DNA of 64,000 bases from Aphelidium insulamus (lineage: Eukaryota; Aphelidiomycota; Aphelidea; Aphelidiaceae): contig JAZDSV010000003.1 of the NCBI GenBank assembly GCA_036784855.1, positions 323,501 to 387,500 of the forward strand, written 5' to 3'. Under the pieces are notes generated by a model. That model did no database searches. It was not told the DNA's origin and worked only from the letters and a program-made list of their open reading frames with translations. Shown here piece by piece: positions 21,432 to 34,000 of this stretch. Each line of letters begins with the position of its first letter. Position 1 is the stretch's first letter. Position numbers and translations under genes: made by a program.

Positions 21432-21941
21432 CGATGAAGTATTTCTCTGCCTGGGATGTTTGTCTCCAGAGTGGTCTACCTGACATGCGCCCCAACAAGC
21501 AGTGGTCCAACTGTTCAGCCATAAACAGTGTCTGACCTCAACAGAGTCTGACAGACAGACAGACACACAAACAGATGGTGTCTCTCAATATACCTTACTT
21601 AGTCATAGCCTCACTTCACAATTGTGCATTATGCCACTAAATGCATGCACAACTCTGCAGTGCACTCTACTCACTGAACTCTACCACCAGCAGCAGCATA
21701 GTAGCAGCACCAGTTGACAGTGAAACGGCATGAGTAAGTGTCTGCTGATATAATGGCGGAGAATTGTGCCAAGGATGCGCGCGGTTGCAAAACGCCACGC
21801 GTGCTGATTGTGTCGGCGCCGATATAATATTTTTCGTGTACTTTGCCCTTCAGCTTCCACCATCACTACGCCATCGCCAAGATACTGTACCCGCTGATGC
21901 ACCTGGATTTTCGTGCGCTTGCGCCGGCAGCCCACGTATTG
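21432..21941. promoter_or_regulatory. Divergent upstream region of coiled-coil and CBM18 genes
   Basis: 510 bases between two divergently transcribed genes. It contains a CAGA-rich stretch (21550-21575), an imperfect CAGCAG run near 21690-21710, and an open frame continuous with the CBM18 gene from about 21843. The CBM18 start may therefore lie further upstream than the signal-peptide methionine chosen. No separate gene is evident. Confidence 0.35.
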
Positions 21942-23712
21942 ATGACAGCCGCGGCAGTGTCGGTGGCGCTGTTCGCCGTGCTCACTGCGTCCATCATGAC
22001 CAGTGTTCTCGCGGTGCCGGCCATGATGGATCAGACCACTGTTCGTTGCGGTGCTACAGGTGGCAATGCGACATGCAGCCAGAATTTGTGCTGTTCTTCA
22101 TCGGGGTAAGATACATAAAATTCTGTTAATGCTATAATCTGGGTTCTTATACAGATTTTGCGGAACCGACTTTGCGTACTGCTCAACTGGATGCCAGCGT
22201 GATTATGGCTCTTGCTGGCGTAACGATGGCACTCAGACTCTGCTCGATCCGCCAGTGTCCATCAGTTCTACCGGAAACAACAATGAGAGCTCCATCAGCG
22301 GCAGTGGGCGCGCGTTACAGCTTTGTGGCTCCTTCTTTGGTGACTGTCAGACCGGGAAATGTTGCGGCAAGAATGGAATTTGCGGCACTTCGCTCAATGA
22401 GTGCTCGCGTGAGCTTGGATGTCAAGATCTGTTTGGAATGTGTCTTCCACAAGGTGCGTTGCCAATATATTTTTGTCTTTGATATATATATACACTTACA
22501 GGGCGTCTCTGTGGACCGTCAAATGGATTCCAGCAGTGCGGGTTGATTGGTTTTTGCTGCGGTGCAGATGGGTTTGTATACTGCCACTAATATGCATTTA
22601 CGTTAACAGTTTAGTTTGTGCGGAGACACGCCTCAGAGCTGTGATCCGAATGCTGGCTGCGTGCAGGAATGCATTGGCACACTGAATCCGACATCTTCCA
22701 GCACGGCAACAACGTCGTCAATTATGTCTACGAGCAGTTTGGTGGTGTCTACTACTACGAGTAGCTCGGTGATTAGCAGCAGCACAAAAACCTCTAGTTC
22801 TACATCTGCAACTTCCACGTCCACTGTGCCGTCTACGAGCTCGTCAACCAGATCTTCCACGACTTCAAGTTCGACGTCTCAAATGTCATCGTTGTCAAGT
22901 TCCTCGGCATCCACATCGACGAGAACCTCGTCTATCATTACCTCGTCCACATCGGTGTCCAACTCGTCGGTAGCACCATCGACGACCGTGTTTACGACAT
23001 CGGCGAGTTCGACAATGTCCACAACTTCATCAGTTCTGCCATCGACCAGCCCCGTAGTTGGCAGCGGTGCCATGTGTGGGCCAACTGCGAATAACGCCAA
23101 ATGTCCCGATGGCACCTGTTGCTCTATTTGGGGGTATGAGTGATGGGTTTCATGGTAACATGGTAACCTACTGTCAGTTATTGCGGTGTCACTGTTCAGC
23201 ACTGCCAGGCCGACACTTGTCTCTACCAGTGCTCATCATCGCCAGGTACTCAGATGTGTGTTAAAGAATCTTATCCTAATAAAATAGTGCCGCAACCTAC
23301 GGGTGCCCCGCTGGACTCTTCGCGTTGTGGAGCATCATTTGGAAATTCGCGTTGCCCAGAAGGCACTTGCTGTTCTATCTACGGGCAAGTGGTTCTACAG
23401 TTATATATTTGTGAAGACATCTGAGCTGATATTGACAAGGTATTGCGGCATAACTGAGCTGCACTGCAAGCCGCCCAATTGCCAGTACCAGTGCACATCG
23501 GCTGGTCGTGCCGGCCTGGTGGTTAATGGTGCCAGTCGCTGTGGACCAGACTTCAATGATGCCCCGTGTCCTGCCGGCACATGTTGTTCCAACTTTGGGT
23601 AGGTGGATCCCTTTATGGCAATATTATAAATGTATAAATGTTTTGCAGCTATTGCGGTGTGACTGACGCTCATTGTGGCGTGGCTGGATGCCGATATCAG
23701 TGCCGCACCTAA
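21942..23712 (+). CDS. Secreted protein with six CBM18 chitin-binding modules
   Basis: Eight exons (21942-22105, 22155-22453, 22502-22571, 22615-23133, 23178-23245, 23288-23384, 23440-23598, 23649-23712) give 479 residues. The N-terminus starts MTAAAVSVALFAVLTASIM, a hydrophobic signal peptide. Six hevein-like modules follow, each with the Cys pattern C...CCS..G(F/Y)CG...C: three before and three after a ~150-residue Ser/Thr linker that is probably heavily O-glycosylated. There is no catalytic domain, so the likely role is binding chitin in a wall, at the cell surface or in a host; CBM18 expansion is known in chytrids. In five of six modules a phase-2 intron splits the Gly codon just before the (F/Y/L)CG motif. 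Intron 23385-23439 has a GC 5' splice site. Confidence 0.93.
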
Positions 23713-23799
23713 CTATGGCATGGCACTACGCACGAGTATTCGCGACTTCATTCTATTCTCTTTCTTTACTTCATTTAATTATCTTGCAATGCAACTTGT

Positions 23800-26700
23800 T
23801 CAGTTGGCGGCCGCTTCTGAATATATCTGTTCAATCCTGTTTCTGAATGCGGGACTTAGCTGCACGTCCAGCACGAATCCATTTCCCAGTACCACAATCT
23901 CGTTCACCAAGTCGCCAATGTCCACGTGCACCATGGCTTGCAGCTTCTTCTTCTTGGACACTTGCTGCTGCGTAGTATTATTGTCGCTAGCTGCCGCCTT
24001 CACGACGGGAAAGTCGAGATTCGCCTTGAATGGGCGCGCAGTATATGTCGCGGACGGGTTGAACACAATGCCGACAGAGTTACCGGCCACTACATCGTAA
24101 AACACAAGTCCCAGTCCCGCGAATATCTCTCGCAACTCGGCTACAAACATTTGCATAGTGTCCAGACTGGCAGCGGTGGTCACACTATCGCCGCCAGCAA
24201 CGTTCTTGAAGCGGTCGACAAAGCTGAAATCCGCCGGGGTCGCCGTCATGGACCGATACTGCATGGAACACTGCTTCGTGTCGCACTTGATCACGATATC
24301 GTAGCCGGAGACAGGGTGCGTGAATGCGCTTTTCACCGCATTAGTGACGGCGCTCTGAGTGACCAGCGGCTCGGTGCTGGATTCCAGGCGTCTTAGCGCA
24401 CTGAACGCCAGCTTTTGCAACCGATTGACCACTACCGCGGACGGCGTGCTGCGCGTCCAGCAGCTGGCCATCCAGAGCCGCTCCGCCGTATGAAGCGCCA
24501 GGTCATCTTCGGTGGGAGAGGCGACAGCGGCAATGTACAGTGCACACTGAGTCATTGCCGAATCGTTGGAGCGTTGTTGCTGGAACATGGCGTCCAGCGC
24601 GGCGGCTTTGTCCTCGGTAACTGATCCCGGCTGCAAGGGTACCACGAGCGGCGCAATAGCAAAGTTGAAGGTGGCCAACAAGTGCAGCACGCGTAAAAAT
24701 CCGCAGTACGCGCTACCAGGCACCTCAAATTGCCCAGGCGCCACAAACTGGCTGATGCACAGCAGCTCGGCAGCCTCTTCCGTCAACCCATTCAAGTTGC
24801 CGACATCATTGTCAGATTCGCCGAGCAACCAATGCGCTGCCAACCATCGCTTAAAGAGGCGCATGGTGTGCGAAAGCGGAGCGTGCTGGTGCACCAGTGC
24901 CTGGACAAGTTGCGAGTGTAGTGGCCGCGCCATAAAATGCTGCTCATAAAGCTCGCGCCCACGCTGCACGGCATTAATAGTCCGTTCGTCGCGAGATGAA
25001 ACTGCCGCCGCCTCATCCAGAAGAGCCAGCTCTCGGTCGCACTGGATACGGCATCGGTACAGGTAGCCCTCGGCGCTGAGTACTAGCAGGTATCCAGAAG
25101 CTGAGAAAGTCTGTCCCAGCGGGTCGCTCGGGTCATTCTGGTGATGCACCACGTCTACATGACAGTCTGGCTGCGACAGCTGCAAAGATTCGGCAATACG
25201 AACGTAGAATGCCAATTTAGTTGCCTGAATAGCCTCCAGCGCTGACGGCCACTGACCCGACGACTCCAGCGTTAGCACGACGTCCATGGCTTCGGTGGCG
25301 GGCAGCACTGATCCCGCTGCCGCGTCGTACCGACTCAACATGTCCTTGGTGCGCGGTTGCGGTATGAAGGGCGATGCGTACCGGAGGGCAGCGTGTGCCG
25401 GTTTCACCTCCACCAGCTCTAGCGGAATATCGGGCAGGCTGCGCATCATCTTGGCAAACGCATCAAACGCCACCATGACGGCCTGATGCGAGTTGATCGG
25501 GTGGCCGAGCAGTGGGCGAGCCTGGCTGACAGCACGCCGGTGTCTCATCAGCGAGAAAACGTCGGTCCCGGTAAACGCGATATCTGCATCGTCCACACCC
25601 AGATGCATGGCGATCAGGTAGCGAACGGCGCGCTCAATGATGCAAGCTCGGTCATCCGGACCGCAGTTGTTTGCCACTTCCCACACCACGGCCTCGTTGA
25701 TGCTGCCGTCCTTGAAGCGGCGCATCTCGGCACGGCTGCCCCACAGTTTGCGAAAGTGGGCCACAGCCTCTGCATCGTCCGACGCCGGGCCCATATCAAT
25801 GACGCTGCTCGAGTGTTGACTGTCGAGAACAATGCCCACAGCGAGATGTGACGGCGGGGCGGCGCTAGACTCGCCAAGTGACCAGGAAGCGTGAAGTTCC
25901 GGCCGCGGAACTATGCGCTTGATACGCTTGCCAAGCGCCGATGTCAGCAGGCGACCGGTGTGACGACAGAGCTGTTCGTAAGCCGAGTGAACGTCTTTGC
26001 CAGCAGGCAAGTTCTCCATGGCCGCCGTAACGGAAATGGTGCATACATGGTCGAATTTAACGGTGTCCGTAAGGTGCTTCTTCAAGAAAATGCTGGTCAA
26101 AGCAATCGGCCGCGGAATCCTTGAGCAGCGCCGATGTGGTGGCGGCCTCGTGGCGGATATCAGCCCACGCCTCCGCCAACACACCTCCAAGCAGATTGTA
26201 GTAGCCAGTCGGGTCCACAATTGTCACGTCGAAGCTTGCAGCAAACGCCTCAGCCGAGAAACCACTCTCCGCCGCTTCCGGAATCTCCTTCAAAAATATA
26301 GGCGATGATGGACCGGCCTTGGCATTGGCCAGCCACTCGACAGTAACGCGGAACAGCTGGTACGAGCTCCATTGTGTGCTGAGCACTTTACGGCCGCCCA
26401 CGCCACCGCCCTGGAAGAGCGATGCCATGATCATGGTGCCGACAAAGGCATTGAAGTTGCATCCAGCGCGCGCCACCGCCAGACTGCGCTGTCCAAGCCA
26501 GGCACGCAGCATAATGGCAGCATGCACAAAGGCCGGGCAAGTTTTGGCGTGGTGGTAGATGAACTTGAGGTGCGGCACAAACTGCATCTCGGCAATCAGA
26601 GTGTTGTTGTAGTTTGGCGTGGCGACGGATGCATCTGCGTCGGCACCACCACTCCGCAGATTGTTTCGCGCCGGGCCAAGGCGGCCAAGAGTGAATGTGC

Positions 26701-27691
26701 CAGCCGCAATGCAGGGAAGCACCCGTATGCTGAAGCCGCCATTCGGTGAAGAAGCGTCTGAAATCACCAGTATGGGACGTCTGGTGTCTTGGTTGAAGTA
26801 CTCGAAGCGAGTCTGCCACTTGGACGCCAAATTATCTTCATCATTGTCCGACTTGGCAGCAGCGTCCTTTAAAGCAGCCGCCAGCATTGCCAAGTAGTAT
26901 GCGCGCTTATAAAAGTATCGGTGGTTAATGAAATCCTTTTCTTGGAACAACTCCTATTACACGTTAGCGTTTTAGCAGATATATTCACAGTGGCGAACCT
27001 GGGGCATCTCCACGGCCATGTCTACATTTAACGGCTCGCCGCGCATCCGGCAACCAATACGCGTGATAAAGCTGCCTACCAGGCGCACGGCAGCCGGTTT
27101 CTTAAAGCCAAACATCAACTGCGTGTTGTCATCAGGTCCCGGATGCGGAAATGGAATGCGAATAGAATGCGTCTTCTCCAAGTGGGCACGCACACTTGCA
27201 CACTGTTTATATATTAGATTTAATGCACTAGACGATGCAGATTTAGGTACCGTGGCATCTGGCTGCTCTTGCGCCATCTCAAAGACAGCTTTCACCTTCC
27301 ACAGGGCCTTCTCCACGTGGGCGCAATTGTCGTAGTTGATGGACACGTCCTTGAGCAGCTCCTCCATCTGCCACTTGAACAAATTGGAGCGGAATAAATT
27401 GGCCGTCTCTGTCAAGTCGTGCATCTCCTCCGCGGTCGTGGGTCGATAGAGACGCGCCTGTTCTTTCTTGGAAAGAGACTGCGGCGCGGTGCTGCCAGCA
27501 GATGCATCGGCATCTGCGGGATCGCGATGCTTTGTGCCGGCCAACACCGCGTTGATCAACTTGTTGGGCACCTTACGTTCACCACCACGCTCATGGCCGT
27601 GTTCTCCGCGATGCTGTCGTTTATTTTCGCCACCATCCGACGCGTCATTTCCCGTCGCGGCGCGCTTTCCGCGAATGCTTACCGGTGCCAT
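23800..27691 (-). CDS. UTP22: UTP22/NOL6 (Nrap) rRNA-processing protein, apparent 1-base frameshift
   Basis: Component of the nucleolar SSU processome (UTP-C module) needed for 18S rRNA maturation. Two exons (26999-27691 and 23800-26953) encode about 1,280 residues. Nrap landmarks: DMAVEMPQELFQEKDFINHR across the intron, YLAMLAAALK, LKFIYHHAK, WGSRAEMRRFKDGSINEAVVW, the VFFY-type block VPHLKF, and a C-terminal nucleotidyltransferase-fold-like region. At 26087-26090 an AAAA run (TTTT on the coding strand) has one base too many. Upstream reads ...DCFDQHF and downstream LKKHLTDTVKFDHV, both clearly Nrap sequence but in different frames, with no intron possible between them. The gene is probably intact with a homopolymer sequence error; a real mutation or +1 frameshifting cannot be excluded. 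Confidence 0.93.
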
Positions 27692-27925
27692 TTTGTGCCT
27701 TTTTTAATCAATGGTTTTTGCTACTGAGAATCCGTTGACATAAACCATTGGACATATACACTGGTCATATATATATATATATATATATACATTGGACATG
27801 CGCATGTTTTTTTTGCATAAAGAATGAAAAACAAATCTCTCCGGCACAGCCAGTATTGTATGTAGCCGCCATAGCCGAAACAAAATGGGAAGGTGTTGTT
27901 TAAATTCACATCTATTTCAAGCAAA

Positions 27926-28238
27926 TCACTTTTTCAAAAAAAAATTGTTATTGACTAAACTATTGTATTTGGCGGCTATTTTGCGCCAAGCCAGGCAGAT
28001 TGTAGCCGAAACACGAAGGCCATGTTTGAACATGCGATCATACAGCGTAACTGCCGCCCCACTAGCCACGACAGAAGCGAGAATACTATCTTTTATGTCT
28101 TGAATGGTAATTTCGTGCTTTAGCGTGGTATTAAGTTACTTATAATATCCATAGCATGGTCATATAGACTAGCAGGTATACCATGCATCCAATTGCGCTC
28201 TTAAATATAGCTCTGAAACTCTCAATGTTGCATTCCAT
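27926..28238 (-). CDS. Small hypothetical membrane-type protein
   Basis: Tentative two-exon model: exon 1 28182-28238, intron 28118-28181 (GTATAC...AAAG, 64 nt), exon 2 27926-28117, giving 82 residues. Exon 1 encodes MECNIESFRAIFKSAIGCM. Exon 2 continues HEITIQDIKDSILASVVAS and then a moderately hydrophobic segment with Arg/Lys flanks, resembling a small inner-membrane protein. Without splicing, exon 1 would read through to a hydrophobic 32-residue peptide. Not recognised. Support is an open frame with plausible composition and phase-matched splice sites in otherwise empty DNA. Confidence 0.35.
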
Positions 28239-28395
28239 TGTGTGTGTATGCCGGCGGTGAATTATCATCATATAGCGGGCACAAAGTCGTTTTCTGCCTA
28301 CCAGGATACTGCCAACTATTCGTTGTATTCTGAAACATGGTTGCTTTTGTCGTTGCGTGTTGGTGGTGGTGGTATCATGCTGGCGGGTTTAGTTT

Positions 28396-28965
28396 TCAGC
28401 TACAACAGTAACAGTGGCGAGTTGCATTTCTCTCAGCAGCAACACGGTCGGCGAGCTGCGCTGAATCGCGCACTTTAGCTGCTGTCTCCGGCAGCCGCAA
28501 GCTTGCCACATCGTCTTGGCTTGCATTGCGTTCCGAGGTAACAGTAGCCAGCTGTCGGCGCAAACTTGCCACATCGTCTTGGCTTGCATTGCGTTCCGAG
28601 GTAACAGTGGCCAGCTGTCGGCGCAACCTTGCCACATCGTCTTGGCTTGCGTTGCGTTCCGTGGTCAATTGACCAATCTGGGAGACGCTGTAAGCCAGCT
28701 GTCGACGCAGATCTGCTACTTCATCTCGGCTGATATTTCGTTCAGAGGCCATGTGATCCCGCTCCAATACAGCATTATCGATCTGACGACGAATATCCGG
28801 AACGTGTTGCACCAGACCGGAAAGATTGGCTAGTTCACGAAGGTAACGGCACTGTACTTGTAAATCGATATTTTCCTGCTGAATGCGTCGCAGCTGTACT
28901 TGTCGCTCCGTCTCCGAGTCAGCGTTGGCTGCACCAGAGTTGATGGTGCGCTGAAGTTCGGGCAT
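28396..28965 (-). CDS. Coiled-coil protein with 21-residue tandem repeats
   Basis: From Met at 28965 the frame gives 189 residues; it stays open upstream and an additional exon is likely. An ATG at 29096 begins MSDPEDIRQSPALGSG and could splice in with a GTCTGC...TTTCAG intron. The protein is almost wholly heptad-like. The C-terminal half is built from a 21-residue unit, ERNASQDDVASLRRQLATVTS, in two near-perfect copies plus diverged ones upstream. 21 residues equals three heptads, so repeats stay in coiled-coil register. The underlying DNA repeat is 63 bp. It ends in an unusual CYCCS tail. No family is recognisable. Confidence 0.55.
   Translation of the reverse strand: MPELQRTINSGAANADSETERQVQLRRIQQENIDLQVQCRYLRELANLSGLVQHVPDIRRQIDNAVLERDHMASERNISRDEVADLRRQLAYSVSQIGQLTTERNASQDDVARLRRQLATVTSERNASQDDVASLRRQLATVTSERNASQDDVASLRLPETAAKVRDSAQLADRVAAERNATRHCYCCS
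28502..28690. repeat. 63-bp tandem repeat, three units
   Basis: Units start at 28502, 28565 and 28628, all beginning CTTGCCACATCGTCTTGGCT. The first two differ by about one base; the third diverges in its second half. The repeat lies entirely within the coiled-coil gene and keeps its frame. Confidence 0.9.
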
Positions 28966-29384
28966 AATGGCGGCTGAAATGGTACGGTTATGGTACCCTC
29001 GCTCAGTGATCAGCTGCGAACTATCGGAATTGGAAGACTCCGCTGCAGACCACTTCCAAGCGCCGGCGACTGGCGAATATCCTCCGGATCTGACATTATT
29101 TAACTGAAGTAAGCTGAGCTTTGCCGCGTTTATGCGCAAGTTGACAGCTGTCGCAGTGTGATTGGGTCACGGTTAATTGCCGCAAGCAACGATTAAAGGC
29201 TTGGCTACCTTAGTACGGATGATGTTATTTATTACATATACATAAAGTGGTAAAGTCATGGAAAATTGAACTTTGTACTTTGCGGCAGCATCTGTTTCCA
29301 TAAAAGAGTGTACATATGTAGGCCCCACATCAACTCTTGACAAATAAAGTATAAAAATATCTGGTAATCTAATCAGGTATGGCG
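28966..29384. other. Spacer upstream of coiled-coil gene, downstream of TMEM184
   Basis: About 420 bases. The proximal part (to about 29140) may hold a 5' exon or leader of the coiled-coil gene. The distal 29140-29384 is AT-rich with no coding signal and should contain the coiled-coil promoter and the TMEM184 3' end. Confidence 0.3.
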
Positions 29385-30809
29385 TCATGAGCCGGGCAGG
29401 AGCTCCGAGTGCTCAATGCAAACCTCCATTGATGACGGCGATGAGCGCATGCCACGCACTTGAAGTGTTGACTGTGAGCTGTTCTGCGACGAGAAGCGAG
29501 TGGTGGCAGACAGATGGTTAAGACACATGTCTTCCGACGGAGCAACCGGTTCCCGCTTATACCACCACAGAAAGGCCCTACATGGAATAGTGTTGAGATC
29601 AAAAATTGACAATGCGCAACATATTTAGTGTTTGCTGACCTTGTTATGGAATGCTGGATGGACAACCCCATTTCACTCAGCGTGTCTGTGGGTTGGAATG
29701 CATCGCGCACCGCCTCCAGAAACTTTAGCTGCTGCTTGCACGGCAATGACGTGTAGACGGATCCCTCGGCATTCGGCACAAACTCTGCGTAGCCAAAGCA
29801 ATCGTCCGACAGATGCCACAGCGATGCGCACAACATTTCCGCGCAGATTAGAAGGGACTGGACCTGAGATGCAGTGTGCTCCTTGGACCAGTACTGCGAT
29901 GAGGGAATGCAGTCAAAGTAAGCCAGGATTCCAATAACAATGCTTTGCCAGAATGTAAGGAACACCACAAACTTGACGGACAGGAACTTGGTAACTAATC
30001 ATGTTAAATAACAAAGGAAAGATAATTGATAACTTGCCTGGTTTGTAGTCGGCAATATCTTTGGCAATGACAAGGTACAGAATAATCAGCCCATACAGAG
30101 CCACGGTCACCGATATCATGCTGCATGAGGAGCTTAGACTATTGAACGGTACTGGAACGGCACCTACTTTATGCCGGTAAGCCAAAAGTTGGCATACTCG
30201 GGCGACAGACCGTCGGCATGCAGCAAATCATTTGCTTGCAGCACAATAGCCACGGTCATTGTGAGCGGGCGGACAATGACGTACTGAATGACTGTGGCCT
30301 TCAAGTCACGCAGAAAGTACGGGCCATCCGGCGAGTACTGCACGCAGCAGAAGGGGAATGGTATCGGCCCGGCAGGCTTGTTGCCCACCAGTCTCTGCTG
30401 CTCATGCTCTGTGGATCCGACATAGGCGAGGAACAGCGTGAAAAACTCGTAGATGACCCACGCCTCGAAGAGACTGCGCACTAAATCGAGATAGACGCGC
30501 ACTTCAAAGAACCCGTACGTCATCCTGCACAGAGCGCAATTAGCCACTGCGTGCATATACATCATAACCACCACCACCAGTAGCACACACATACCAGCCG
30601 CAGATGGAATACACGGGTACCATGCACAGGATGCGCACAATGTGCCGCTGGTGCTCCGGGCGGGTGTAGTTGGCAAAGTGCCGGTAGATCAGGTACAAGG
30701 AGAGTGAGGAGGCGATGAAGGCAAAGAACCCACTGACAAAGAACCCCACGTCAAAGCCAGACGGCGCAGGCCGCCCTGCATCCACCGCGAACCACGGCAC
30801 GTCCGGCAT
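29385..30809 (-). CDS. TMEM184 / organic solute transporter alpha family protein
   Basis: Seven-helix membrane protein of the OSTA/TMEM184 family (function poorly known, endomembrane or plasma membrane). Five exons (30595-30809, 30168-30524, 30038-30120, 29640-29994, 29385-29577) give 400 residues, typical length. Family blocks: HFANYTRPEHQRHIVRILCMVP with PVYSICGW, FEAWVIYEFFTLFLAYVG, GPIPFPFCCVQYS, VTVALYGLIILYLV, the FVVFLTFWQS helix, and SLLICAEMLCASLWH. The C-terminal tail is Ser-rich and probably cytosolic. Start Met at 30809 is the first ATG of the frame. Intron 29995-30037 has a GCAAGT (GC-AG) 5' splice site. The 61 residues after the last helix show no known motif. Confidence 0.94.
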
Positions 30810-31017
30810 TCTTTTTTCTTGCAGCGTGCGGGCGGCGGGGAGCGAATACGCAAATGTGAAGCAATCTCGAGCCAATCAGACCGCCGCGATCTTGTGTTCG
30901 CCTTCCATTATGGCTGCTGGACATTTTTCTTTCAGGTGCATATGTACATACTAGTGCAACTGTGTACATATAAAGAGATACATAGTTGGATGCAATTTTA
31001 TTAGATAACCTATTCAA

Positions 31018-34000
31018 TTAACCAAGAAGTGCCGCCAATGGATCGTCCTCGGCGGCCATAGCAGCTTCCTTCAGCTTCAAACGCTCTGCCATCTTGGCGC
31101 GGTATAGTGCAATCAACACCACAACCAAGCATCCAAATGCCGTCACACCGCACAAAATGTACACGGACGCATGACCGCTCAATACCAATCCGTACAAGCG
31201 CACCGTGAACCTGGTTGTGTGTTCACAGTACGATTCGCCCGTGTTTACCCCTACAGTTGTCATTTCAAACACAAAATAGTACTCGGGTATCGTGTTGGGA
31301 AGCCTAGGTGTCACGCCATTGCACGGTGATGATGTTGTGCATATCCATCTATCAACAGTCATTCGACGTGGGCCACGTACATACATATACTGCACTTACG
31401 CTATGGTATTGTTGCCAGAGTTGAGTAGGAATTCTCCCGATGGCGCGACTGCCACGTCTGCAGACGGTGACCATATTAGTTTATGGTTTGTACTGCATTG
31501 AGTTAATCTTAATACATATCCACGATATTGAAGTGCACATACCCGCTGCCGGGATTGAATAATTCGATTTCGTCAGGCGTCAGGGGAACAATCGAATCCT
31601 TGGTTGGACCGCCCGCAACGACTCGTAATACGTAATCATCATTTAAAGGAAACGTCTCTCCAGTCACGAGATCTTGCCGCACGAAATCCGGGCTAAAGTC
31701 ATTTGCAAAATAGTAGCATGGCATGCCGTCGGGACAGTTTGACATGACGCTGCTGTCTGGCACAAACGACACTGCCTGATCGGGCTGACAGCCAGAGTAG
31801 ATTGTAATGGTGTCGGCAAGTCGCCACTATCACATTGTAACTAATTAGTCATTCATCAACGGCTACGCACCGGAATGGAGTTTCCCGTTGGCGAGATTGT
31901 GGAGCACCCAATGGCCTCTTGAGGGTACTTCACTCTTAATATGGATGGCTCCAGCCCGGTGCCGGGTACATTTCTTTTAGAAACTTTGCCAGAATCAGAA
32001 ATCGATATCTAATTGTTCAGATTGTACGACACAGTGAAGAATAATTGATACTTGGTAGTCGATTTGGAGAGTATTTGGAAGTAATCGCTGATTAGCCGAA
32101 AACGATACATATTTGCTACTGCTGAGGTCAAAGGAGAGCGCATTGGTAGCGTAGGCAGTAAACAGGTCTCGGGACGGAAAACGCAGCGACAGGTTAAATA
32201 TGTAGACATCCTGCTCGTCCAGAAATATTGATGGATTTACGCGTGCATCAAACGGCCTGCACAAATTTTAGTCTAACGCATAATATATCACTGGCACAAC
32301 ATACTGCCTTGTAAAATACGGATTGCTGTCTAGCTGCATATCTTTGCGAACGAATGGACACTGTATCATGCTGGTGTAGGCAAAGGTTTGAATGTCAGGC
32401 CCAATATTGGCTGGATCGGCTCTGATAAATGACCCGTTCACTGATGTCAAAACTTTAATGGATGACGATCGGTCATACACCAGAGTATAGTCGGCTTGAC
32501 TAGGTACAAGCGGTGTCAGCAACGAGTATCCGGATTGTCCAGCAAACGACTAAGTTCATCAGTATAGCCACAAAACGCGAGCAACAGCACCTGGCCGCTG
32601 GATGTTGAGAAGACAAAATCTCCTTCGCTACTAGTAGTAAAGGAAGTTATGTTGTCGTTTAAAAAGGATGTCAACAATATCCAGTTTTGCCCGCCATTCG
32701 GACTAGATTGATCAGTTGGAGTAACATGATGGCGTAGATACCTGTAAAGCAGACAATTTCCATATGCCCAAACATCATTTGAGAACGAGCGGCTGTACGC
32801 AACTGCATCCAAGCGCATTGTGAATAGTTGACTGTTGAGATTTGTCATAGTTATTTCAGTCCCATTCACCAATGTTGTAGGGTGTGCCATCCCAGATGGA
32901 TCTGAACAATCAAAAACAAAATGGCAGGAGTGAAGAGTACCATAAGCAACCAAACTTGGAAACTTGAAGACTAGCGACCATACTTGCTGCTGCGTGTCAT
33001 ACTTGACTAGACGATATCCATCAGAGAGGCATGATAGCATCACCAGCACGTCGGTGCAAACTTGAGAACCGATAGCAACATCGACGATGGAATCAGCAGC
33101 AGCAAGGCTGAACGCACTTTTGATTCCCGCACCAGATGTGTCCAACAATTGGGTGCAGGTATTATTGTCTACACGGCAAACTCGCTTGTCACCCTGACTT
33201 GTGGTGGCAACTATTGTTCGCAGACAGTCCATGCGATTGTAAGCAAAAGGCTGGTCGAGATCGCGTAGTAGCTGCACCGTATCGCCGCTCTCCATTGACT
33301 GGATGACGGACCACTGTGCCGAAGCGGCGCTGGCTCGATATATTGTACGGTCCGTTTGCAAATACATGTAATCATGACCAGATCTTATCACTAGTAGCGG
33401 TCGGTTGTCTAGAACAATTAGGTAAATAGACATATATTAGAACATATGTTTAAATAGCTGTCTGCATATTTACCAGGAGTCGAGAACTTGAAGAAGCTCA
33501 AGGTTGCAAAATCATCAACTGTGTACGCAACGTATGGCGTCCCCGTTATCAGAATAAAGCGTTCATTGGTCATCAGCGATGCAGCGGCCATGCGTTCATC
33601 CAGATATTGAAGGCCAGTTATGTTCCAGCCAGTGGGAGGAACGAATATTTCAATTCCAAGCGATGCCTGGCGGATTAATCCTCGGGATTCATAGTGATAA
33701 ATTACAAGGTAGAAGTATCACCGACCATCAAGCCTGGCCACCACAGTGACACGAGGTACGCCGTGGTTGGGTCGACGCCAATAGCGGGGAATCCAAACGA
33801 ACCTTGTACCAAGTTGTGGGGCGCAATTTGCAGCATAAATATCCCGCCACTATCGCCCATCACAACATCAACCAGCCACCCAGAAATCGAGTCGTTGTAA
33901 ACAGGTACCGTAAGTGTCGGCATATCAATCTCGGCGTACTTTGACGACGGCGAGATGCGAACATCGGGACCGCCACCCACTGCGTACAAGTCACTCGCGC

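Noticed and set aside
31493..31542. A 23-nt intron in the CatSper-like gene
   Set aside because: An upstream GTATGTGC donor gives a 50-nt intron in phase and a better match to the family.
32550..32590. Stop codon after DNPDTRC as the end of a gene within the CatSper-like region
   Set aside because: A 41-nt GTGCTG...CTTAG intron removes it in phase and links the two halves.
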